Assembly (NCBI GenBank): GCA_013215515.1
Contig: JABSPC010000119.1
Span: 1-6,473, forward strand
Direction of reading: 5' to 3'
DNA length: 6,473 nt
From: Crocinitomicaceae bacterium
GTDB lineage: Bacteria; Bacteroidota; Bacteroidia; Flavobacteriales_D; Crocinitomicaceae
The position numbers were made by a program, and so were the translations under genes. The notes under the pieces were generated by a model. That model was not told where the DNA came from. It was given only the letters and a program-made list of their open reading frames with translations, and did not search any database. Shown here piece after piece: positions 1 through 5,535 of this stretch (within the stretch, counting starts at the first letter, position 1; the number at the start of each line of letters is the position of its first letter).

Positions 1-636
1 GGGTAGGCACTCCATTTATCGGTAATCACTGTTGTTTTTTTGTCAACCATTGCATTTAATCCAACCTTAAGCGAATGATTATCATACCCGTCAATAATCT
101 TTCCATAAGCTCTTTTTATGATTGATTTCCCCTTATTATTTGCATCCGTTTCTATTCCTATTTGAACAATTTTTTTCTTGCCATGACTTCTGCCTTGCCC
201 CTCCTTTTTCCTTACCGCCAACAACAGTTTCATCAACTTCAACGATTCCAGAAAGAAGGTGTTCGCTTGTTGAATTCATTGCCTGTTGAACCTTTCGTTT
301 AAAAAACCAAGCTGTCGATTGTTTGACTCCAAATTGACGTGCTAATTCACATGTAGAAATGCCTTTTCGATGACTAGAAAGCATATGAATCATCAAAAAT
401 GCAGACGCTAAGGGAAATTTTAATTTATGCAAAAATGTACCACTCGTATAAGATTCATCGTGTTGACATTTTTGGCACTTTCGGTAATACTAAGTACGTC
501 TTTTTACTGCTATATCATGACCACATCTTAGACAACTATAACTATCCTTCCATTTTAACTCACATAGATGTTTTCGACATAATTCTTCTGTTCCAAACAG
601 TTTTATAAAATCTGTGATTGTTGATTTTCTGTTCAT
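1..636 (-). pseudogene. IS1595-family (ISXO2-like) transposase, broken and partial
   Basis: Read from an ATG at 636-634 on the minus strand, the protein begins with a zinc-ribbon-like region: CLRC at codons 35-38, then CQKC just after an in-frame TAG at 492-490 (codon 49). The frame continues with the helix-turn-helix-like segment STCELARQFGVKQSTAWFFK and the catalytic opening VEVDETVVGGKE, which supplies the first Asp of the DDE/DDN site. Within a run of four C at 198-201 the frame shifts by one base. Removing one C restores GRSHGKKKIVQIGIETD and then ITDKWSAYP at the left edge, the expected second catalytic Asp. The third catalytic residue lies outside the window. This order matches IS1595-family transposases (zinc ribbon followed by an ISXO2-like DDE domain). 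With a stop and a frameshift the copy should be inactive unless there is suppression or sequencing error. The longest uninterrupted piece is 432-136. Confidence 0.87.
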
Positions 637-698
637 AATACCTTGGTTTTATACCAAAGTATCACCCTACATCGTAATCGTTTTACGTTCTAGGGAAG

Positions 699-717
699 TA
701 AACGGATAATCCGTTTA
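699..717. repeat. 9-bp-arm palindrome near the presumed IS end
   Basis: TAAACGGAT (699-707), a single A, then ATCCGTTTA (709-717) form a perfect inverted repeat. It lies about 60 bp outside the transposase start and just before the T9SS-tail fragment becomes readable, so it may include or adjoin the terminal inverted repeat of the insertion sequence. The opposite IS end is not in the window, so the true terminal repeat and target duplication cannot be read. It could instead be a small operator or stem-loop. An imperfect palindrome, TACCTTGG / CCAAAGTA (639-661), lies between it and the transposase ATG. Confidence 0.5.
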
Positions 718-898
718 TTCTTTAACACTCGAAAATAGAGAACAGCAGCTAAAGTTTGCAGTAATTGATTCACAGGGAAGAGTTTTAATGTCAGTACTGA
801 CGAGAGATGGTGAAGGTAATATTGATCTCAGCAAATACTCAAAAGGTATTTACTATATACAATCGGAATTAGGAAATAGTCGAATAATTCGACTATAG
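710..898 (+). pseudogene. C-terminal fragment of a T9SS-secreted protein (type A sorting domain)
   Basis: The frame is open from 710 to a TAG at 896-898 and encodes about 62 residues. The end has the usual type A sorting-domain pattern of the Por secretion tail: a strand with LKFAVIDSQGRVLMS, then GEGNIDLSKYSKGIYYIQ, then a final basic strand SRIIRL at the C-terminus. In the family this domain directs proteins across the outer membrane through the type IX system. There is no plausible start codon, and a TAA at 707-709 closes the frame at the IS side. The fragment therefore looks like the tail of a larger secreted protein whose front has been separated or lost. Insertion of the IS1595-like element is the simplest cause. 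The passenger domain, and so the protein's function, cannot be known from here. Confidence 0.75.
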
Positions 899-921
899 AT
901 TGATCTACGGCACAAGTAACA

Positions 922-954
922 AATTACCCTATAATGTTACATTATAGGGTAATT
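922..954. terminator. 15-bp perfect hairpin between convergent reading frames
   Basis: AATTACCCTATAATG (922-936), loop TTA, and CATTATAGGGTAATT (940-954) form a perfect 15-bp stem with a 3-nt loop. It lies 24 bp after the stop of the plus-strand T9SS tail and 85 bp beyond the stop of the minus-strand phosphatase, the usual place for a shared bidirectional terminator. No strong T-run follows on either strand, so factor-independent termination is likely but not certain. The rest of the spacer up to 1039 shows no gene. Confidence 0.6.
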
Positions 955-1039
955 ACCTTCAAAGCTAGTCACTTGGGAGGAACTCGAGAGACTACCGGTT
1001 ATTTGACCTAGTTTGAATGTGGGACAAGTGGTGTATATT

Positions 1040-3130
1040 CTAATTTTTTATTTGAATGCTAAAAACACAAACGTCGTCAACTTGGTCCAAATCCCCTTTC
1101 CAGCTAATAAACTCGATTTCTAACAATCGTTTTTGTTCTTCTAACGGATGTTTTGAAATAGATAACAAGAACTCTCTGAAAGGTTTGTATTTGTATTTCT
1201 TTCCCTTTTCGCCGCCAAATTGATCTGCAAAACCATCTGTAAATGAATGGATGATGTCTCCTTTAATAAGTTGAATTTTATGGGTTAAGAATGGTTTTCT
1301 ATTCTCTCGATATCCAATAGGTTGTTTCATGCCTTTAATTTCTAAGAGCTGCCTATTTTCAAAAACTAAGTTCGAAGTAGTGGAGGTAACGTTGAGATCC
1401 TTCTTTTGTATTATATACAAAGGATTGTTGGCGCCAGAAAACGTTAAAGTGTTGTCTGACGTGTCAATACAGCAAAGCGCTATATCCATTCCATCATTAA
1501 CATTTTTGCCGCTTTTCTTAAAATCATGGGTTACGAGATGGGTAACTTTATCCAATATTTCTCCTGTTGTTGTTAAGGCGAATTCACCAACAGCGCGTTC
1601 TAAAGCACCTGCACAAATTATACTTACAAATGCTCCAGGCACTCCATGACCTGTACAATCTGCTGCTGCAAAATAACGCTTCGTTCCTTTTTCATATATC
1701 CAGTAAAAATCACCAGCAACAACAGATTTTGGTTTGTATAGAAGTAAATGCTCCGGGAATAACCTTTTAAGATGTTGGTCAGAAGGAAGGATAGCCATTT
1801 GCAAGTGCTTAGCGTAATCGATGCTGTCCGTAATTTCCTTGTGTACCTCTTCAAGTTTCTTTTTCTGTGAATTGGCAATATCTCGCTGGCGTTCAACGTC
1901 TTGCTTTTGGAGAAGGATAACTTTAGATGTTTTTTTTTTATTGGAATAACTCCTATAACTAACAATGAATAATATAAAGAGAAAAGCGAGTCCACCAGAA
2001 AGCCCCAAAAAAATGGAATTTGTTAATTGATCTTCTTTGTTTTGGTTTAATTGGGTTATTCGCTCTTTATCAACATTTACTAAGCTGTCTTGTAATGATT
2101 TTTCAGCATAGATGTTAGCATGAGTAACTCGAATCACCATTTCTCTTTCTGCCATGCCATAAATGCTGTCTTTCAAATTAAAGAAGCTGTTTGAATAAGA
2201 ATAGGCTAATTTATAGTGTTGTGTTTCATGGTACAGCTTTTTCAATTGCTCATATATCCTTAAGCGCAGATCACTATCCCTTGTTTTTGTTACATTTTTC
2301 AAGATTTCCAGTAGAATTTCTTCCCCTTGATTGTATTCCTTTTTTCCAATAAGGGCTTTGCCGATGTTAATTTTACTTTCATAAATTGCGGATTCTGGAA
2401 CATCCTCGAATAAAAGGCGATAATCCAATCCTTTTTGGAAATAAATTAATGAAGAATCGTAGTTGTTTATTTCATAAAAAAGAGAACCAATATTATTATA
2501 GCTTTGGCCTATTGCGAAGTTATTTTTGTTCTTTATTCTAATTTTTAAGGATTTGTTGATATAGTCTCTGGACAGTTTATACTCCTTCATATTCATGTAT
2601 GCAATGCCGATATTATTATATATTCCAGGGTGTTCTTTTCCCGTTGTTTTTTTTAGCCCCCCCAAAAGTGCTTCAGCTTTTAAGAAGGATTGAATGGCTT
2701 TTTTATTTTCATTGACCCCCAAATAATTAGTTGCTATTTTGTTGTAAACAAGCATTCTTTGTTCTGGGTTTAAACCATTCACGATTTGTAGAGCCAAATT
2801 GAAATTTTCTAGTGCAGTCTCCGAGTTATTCGCCTTTGAATTGACTATCCCAATAGCCATGTACACTTCGGCTAGTTTCTTCTTGGATTTTCGCTTTTTC
2901 GCTTGTCCTTTAGCAATTAATAACTGGTCGAAACTGAGGTCATACATTTGATTTTTCTGATAATACGTACTTAATTGAATTCGCATATCAATTTCTTGAT
3001 CCAGAGCTGTAGTCTTCGAAAGTACGGTGAAAATTGAATCTACGGGAATCGTCGATTGAGAATAGATGCCTCCATGAATTCCAATTGCAAAAATGAAAAG
3101 AAATTGATTTAATTTTAAGGTATTTATCAT
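1040..3130 (-). CDS. TPR-containing transmembrane SpoIIE-family protein phosphatase
   Basis: This 696-aa protein looks complete. Residues 1-25 form a signal peptide (a hydrophobic stretch ending near YSQS). Residues about 45-325 are tetratricopeptide repeats, with repeated patterns such as GIYNNIGIAYMNMKEYKLS and QSYNNIGSLFYEINNYDSS, expected in the periplasm. A membrane helix spans about 372-392 and a charged coiled coil about 395-440. The C-terminal half is a SpoIIE/PP2C-type phosphatase. Its metal-binding acidic residues are in place: AGD at 472-474, DCTGHG at 491-496, DGMD at 546-549, TDG at 631-633 and DD at 685-686. The family dephosphorylates Ser/Thr, often on anti-sigma-factor antagonists. 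Here the TPR part probably senses or binds something outside the inner membrane and signals inward; ligand and substrate are unknown. The ATG at 3130 is chosen because it gives the signal peptide. No Shine-Dalgarno sequence is visible. The gene appears monocistronic. Confidence 0.92.
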   Translation of the reverse strand: MINTLKLNQFLFIFAIGIHGGIYSQSTIPVDSIFTVLSKTTALDQEIDMRIQLSTYYQKNQMYDLSFDQLLIAKGQAKKRKSKKKLAEVYMAIGIVNSKANNSETALENFNLALQIVNGLNPEQRMLVYNKIATNYLGVNENKKAIQSFLKAEALLGGLKKTTGKEHPGIYNNIGIAYMNMKEYKLSRDYINKSLKIRIKNKNNFAIGQSYNNIGSLFYEINNYDSSLIYFQKGLDYRLLFEDVPESAIYESKINIGKALIGKKEYNQGEEILLEILKNVTKTRDSDLRLRIYEQLKKLYHETQHYKLAYSYSNSFFNLKDSIYGMAEREMVIRVTHANIYAEKSLQDSLVNVDKERITQLNQNKEDQLTNSIFLGLSGGLAFLFILFIVSYRSYSNKKKTSKVILLQKQDVERQRDIANSQKKKLEEVHKEITDSIDYAKHLQMAILPSDQHLKRLFPEHLLLYKPKSVVAGDFYWIYEKGTKRYFAAADCTGHGVPGAFVSIICAGALERAVGEFALTTTGEILDKVTHLVTHDFKKSGKNVNDGMDIALCCIDTSDNTLTFSGANNPLYIIQKKDLNVTSTTSNLVFENRQLLEIKGMKQPIGYRENRKPFLTHKIQLIKGDIIHSFTDGFADQFGGEKGKKYKYKPFREFLLSISKHPLEEQKRLLEIEFISWKGDLDQVDDVCVFSIQIKN

Positions 3131-3561
3131 GTTCCAAGCCTTTGGTTCTGGTAAATTAATAATCTAAAAATCATTGGAGGTAATATACTTTTTATTTTTA
3201 GAGCTAATTGCCTGAGAATAAATAAATAAATAAATGTAATGGAACGTAGAAGCGTGGAAGCCCATGCTTTTTAGCCATCTCGGTTTTGTTCTTAAGAGTC
3301 GAAATAATATCTATCGGCGTTACTACTTGTCTTCAAAAGCTGAATAGATTCCTTGCTCGAAATCACCAACCTAGAATACTGCATTTGGAGAATATACAGA
3401 ATCGTTAGATTGCGCACCTAAAAAAAATGACGGGCTTTATAATTCCGGAAGTGTTGAAACGATATTGATTAAGAATTATATAATATATAACTGACAACTG
3501 AGGAAATTATTAAGGACTAGATGCCTGTCCATTCCTATGATAATGATCGAATATTTCGAAA
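3131..3561. other. Gene-free spacer with a short AATA tandem repeat
   Basis: I see no supported gene in these 431 bases. They must hold the promoter of the phosphatase gene, but no convincing Bacteroidota TAnnTTTG element was found. A tandem AATA run (four full copies plus AAT, 3217-3235) lies about 90 bp upstream of the phosphatase start. A small TCGAA-TAT-TTCGA hairpin (3547-3559) sits just past the aminotransferase stop but lacks a T-run. The stretch TTAGATTGCGCACCTAAA near 3405-3422 resembles TAAGATTCGCACCTAAA at 5151-5167 apart from a substitution and a one-base gap. The only minus-strand open stretch noted, 3384-3292, encodes about 30 unrecognised residues. Confidence 0.6.
3217..3235. 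repeat. AATA microsatellite, about 4.75 units
   Basis: Four consecutive AATA units followed by AAT lie upstream of the minus-strand phosphatase gene. Short tetranucleotide runs can change length by replication slippage, and upstream of a promoter this may alter spacing. At under five units this one is probably fairly stable. Confidence 0.7.
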
Positions 3562-4830
3562 TTACACTTTGGATGCCATATCCTTTAACGCGGCAACAAA
3601 TTGATCCAATTCTTCAATAGTTGTATATACATTTGGGGTAATTCTGCAGCCATGAACATTAGGTCTATTAATGGCTACGGTCCAAATATTGTATTCTTCC
3701 AGTAGCGTTTTCGCCATAGCTTTTGCTGTCATGCCTTCCACACGAACGTTAGCAATAGCACAAGATCGTTCTAATTCATGCGGCGTATTAATTATAACCT
3801 TCGGATCGTTTACAAATTGAGAGGACCAATAGTTCTTCAAATATTTTAAACGTGCTTCCTTTCGTTCAGCTCCAATTATATTATGATATTCTATCGCATC
3901 CGCAATTCCAAGATCGATGTGTACAGGTTTAGTTCCTGTGTGATTCAAGCGCAGAATATCATTCTCGTCTTTCACATTTTCAGCCATCAATGGCCATAAA
4001 TTTTTGATTTTGTTCTTTTTCACATAGAGCATTCCAGCTCCCATTGGAGTACTTAGCCATTTGTGCAAGCTCGTACCATAATAATCGCAATCAAGTTCAG
4101 CAGGTTTCACGTTTAAATGGGCAAAGGCATGTGCTCCATCAACCATTACTTCAACCCCTTTGCTATGTGCCATTTCACAGATCTTTTTCACGGGAAGTAC
4201 TTGTCCGTTAATATTGACCACATGGCACAACATGATTAGCCTTGTTTTATCGGTAATTTGATCGGAGTAGAGTTTTATAATTTCCGCGTCATTTATTGGA
4301 TGATTGGGTAAACTGATACTCTTACTCACAACACCGTATCGTTCTCCCATCAAACGGAACATGTTTAGCATAGCACCATAATCTTGATCCGCCATAATGA
4401 CCTCGTCGCCCTTTTTCCAATGGATTCCACCAATCACAAGATCTAATGATTCCGTTGTGTTTCTTGTAATGATTAACTCATCAACAGAGCAACCCGCCAA
4501 TTCAGCAAGTTTTTTTCGCATGATGTAGTTGTTCTCTTCCTGAACTGTTCGCATATAATAAGAAGCTTCCAAGTTTACATTACGAACATGAGCTAAATAA
4601 CGACCTAAGGTTTCATCTGGCATCATACAGAAATAACCGTTTTCAAGATTAATATAATCGTCTTTTAAGTTATAATGCGAACGAATCCCTAACCAAAAAT
4701 CACCATCTTGAGCAAGGGCTGTGGCTGGAATATGTTCAACTTCTTCAAAAGAAGCTGCCAATGTTTTCATTAAAGGGTCCATTGCAAAAGCCGCCAGAGA
4801 GAATTGTTTTAGAAATGTACGCTTGTCCAT
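3562..4830 (-). CDS. Class V PLP-dependent aminotransferase with Tat-like leader (isopenicillin-N-epimerase-like)
   Basis: This 422-aa protein is complete from ATG (4830-4828) to TAA. It has the class V aminotransferase fold-type I signature: NTTESLDLVIGG at about 124-135 for phosphate binding, VDGAHAFAHL at 230-239 with Asp231 expected to pair with the PLP pyridine nitrogen, and SLHKWLSTPMGAG at 254-266 with Lys257 as the Schiff-base lysine. A late Arg at 396 (CRITPNVYTT) is in place for the substrate carboxylate. The N-terminus MDKRTFLKQFSLAAFAM resembles a twin-arginine leader with KR replacing RR; LAAS near 24-27 could be cleaved. If real, the protein would be folded with its cofactor and exported to the periplasm. 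Relatives include isopenicillin-N epimerase-like proteins and cysteine desulfurases, but the substrate cannot be assigned. No pathway genes are adjacent. Confidence 0.9.
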   Translation of the reverse strand: MDKRTFLKQFSLAAFAMDPLMKTLAASFEEVEHIPATALAQDGDFWLGIRSHYNLKDDYINLENGYFCMMPDETLGRYLAHVRNVNLEASYYMRTVQEENNYIMRKKLAELAGCSVDELIITRNTTESLDLVIGGIHWKKGDEVIMADQDYGAMLNMFRLMGERYGVVSKSISLPNHPINDAEIIKLYSDQITDKTRLIMLCHVVNINGQVLPVKKICEMAHSKGVEVMVDGAHAFAHLNVKPAELDCDYYGTSLHKWLSTPMGAGMLYVKKNKIKNLWPLMAENVKDENDILRLNHTGTKPVHIDLGIADAIEYHNIIGAERKEARLKYLKNYWSSQFVNDPKVIINTPHELERSCAIANVRVEGMTAKAMAKTLLEEYNIWTVAINRPNVHGCRITPNVYTTIEELDQFVAALKDMASKV

Positions 4831-4865
4831 AGAAGTTTCTTGCGCTACTAATATACATTATAGTT

Positions 4866-4892
4866 GGCATACTTCGACAGGCTCAGCATGCC
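4866..4892. repeat. CTTCGACAGGCTCAG-type intergenic hairpin repeat
   Basis: The 27 bases have arms GGCATACT (4866-4873) and AGCATGCC (4885-4892), which pair with one mismatch around the core TCGACAGGCTC. The core closely matches a short hairpin I recall as widely dispersed between genes in Bacteroidota (form CACTTCGACAAGCTCAGTG). It lies about 36 bp upstream of the aminotransferase start and so would be in or near its promoter or 5' leader. Its role is unknown. Confidence 0.6.
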
Positions 4893-4901
4893 GTATCTAA
4901 T

Positions 4902-5051
4902 GCTATATAACGCCTAATTATATGTGCAATTACCTTCGTTGCTGCTTCGTGGTCTTTTGCAGTTGTTCGCAAACGCCAATGAACAAGAAGAATGACAATT
5001 CCGAAGACCAGAAAACGTGAAACATTTGAAGCAGAAAGGACAAGCGTTAGC
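4902..5051. repeat. Nested imperfect palindrome of about 150 bp
   Basis: Four pairs of complementary segments are nested in order. TAACGC (4908-4913) pairs with GCGTTA (5044-5049), extended by GC 4902-4903 with GC 5050-5051 across a TATA bulge. CTGCTTC (4942-4948) pairs with GAAGCAG (5028-5034), TGGTCTT (4950-4956) with AAGACCA (5004-5010), and TTGTTC (4963-4968) with GAACAA (4981-4986). The stretch could fold into one long interrupted hairpin as single-stranded DNA or RNA. The outer AAC/GTT pair and the length are reminiscent of integron attC sites, but the full RYYYAAC and GTTRRRY core consensus is not met and no integrase is present. No supported gene lies here, although one minus-strand frame is open and reads like a short membrane segment (RFLVFGIVILLVHW). 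Confidence 0.55.
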
Positions 5052-5152
5052 GCAGGGGATTGTTCCTTCGGCTTTTCGATTTTGACAATCGAGCTTCAGT
5101 CTTCTTTTTTCTAATATTCTCAATATGGGACATTGGTTTCAAATTGAAGCTA
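5048..5152. repeat. 105-bp exact direct repeat, copy 1
   Basis: These 105 bases are identical, in the same orientation, to 6369-6473, an offset of 1321 bp. The second copy stops only because the window stops, so the true repeat may be longer. This copy is intergenic, starting 22 bp beyond the stop of the response regulator, and its other boundary lies in the base of the nested palindrome (GCGT|TAGC). It contains a small stem TCGATT-TTGAC-AATCGA. On the minus strand an ATG (5133-5131) opens a 28-codon basic reading frame (MSHIENIRKKK...) ending in a TAA at 5049-5047, on the repeat edge. With identical DNA in both copies there is no evidence of selection for this peptide. Confidence 0.9.
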
Positions 5153-5174
5153 AGATTCGCACCTAAATCATAAA

Positions 5175-5528
5175 TTATTCTGACAATAAATCATTTAAAT
5201 AAATTAGTTCTTTTCTCACATCGAATGGCTTAGGAATAAATTTTTCAATTGTGTATTTATTGCCTAAAGATTTGGACTTAAAGAAACCGCTTGAAATAAT
5301 AATTTTAGGAGGTGATTTCATTTCCTGGACGTAGTCCAAAAGAGTCGTGCGATCAGTCCTAGACCCTTTCAAGTCAGTAATGATAAGATCTATAGCTACT
5401 TCTTTTAATACCTCAATTCCTGCAGTTTTTGTAGGTGCAGTATAGGTCTTAAGTTCAAGTATTTGAAAAAGTTCTTGCCAAATTTTGACAATTTCAATTT
5501 CGTCATCTACAATTAAAATGTTCTTCAT
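5175..5528 (-). CDS. Single-domain response regulator (REC only)
   Basis: I place the start at the ATG 5528-5526, giving 117 residues beginning MKNILIVDDE. The frame is open further upstream, but that extension would overlap the kinase gene and adds no domain. The receiver domain is complete: acidic pair Asp8-Asp9, phosphoacceptor Asp52 in IITDLKG, the Ser80 switch position in IISSGF, and Lys100 in PKPF. There is no DNA-binding or enzymatic output domain, so it probably works by protein interaction or as a relay intermediate, as CheY- or Spo0F-like proteins do. It starts 7 bp after the stop of the histidine kinase, which is its likely phosphodonor and operon partner. No Shine-Dalgarno sequence is visible. 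Beyond its stop come 22 bp of spacer and then the 105-bp repeat. Confidence 0.9.
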   Translation of the reverse strand: MKNILIVDDEIEIVKIWQELFQILELKTYTAPTKTAGIEVLKEVAIDLIITDLKGSRTDRTTLLDYVQEMKSPPKIIISSGFFKSKSLGNKYTIEKFIPKPFDVRKELIYLNDLLSE

Positions 5529-5535
5529 AATTAGT

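Noticed and set aside
1624..1995. A 123-codon minus-strand reading frame within the phosphatase gene
   Set aside because: It lies wholly inside the well-supported phosphatase gene in another frame and shows no domain; it is a shadow.
3292..3384. A minus-strand open stretch of about 30 codons in the 3131-3561 spacer
   Set aside because: Not recognisable, short, and without promoter or homology evidence; length is within chance for this composition.
3547..3559. TCGAA-TAT-TTCGA hairpin after the aminotransferase stop as a terminator
   Set aside because: The stem is only 5 bp, AT-rich and without a T-run, which is too weak to call.
4848..4862. A TATAAT-like box on the minus strand upstream of the aminotransferase
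   Set aside because: No matching upstream element at proper spacing, and this phylum uses a different promoter consensus (TAnnTTTG), so the match is not informative.
4914..5123. A 69-codon minus-strand reading frame whose first 25 codons match the kinase N-terminus
   Set aside because: It starts at TTG, the match is simply the 105-bp DNA repeat, and the rest is Cys-rich translation through the nested palindrome with no domain pattern. It is not called as a gene.
5047..5133. A 28-codon basic peptide on the minus strand starting MSHIENIRKKK
   Set aside because: It is very short, with no ribosome-binding or family evidence, and identical DNA in both copies gives no test of selection. It is noted only within the repeat entry.
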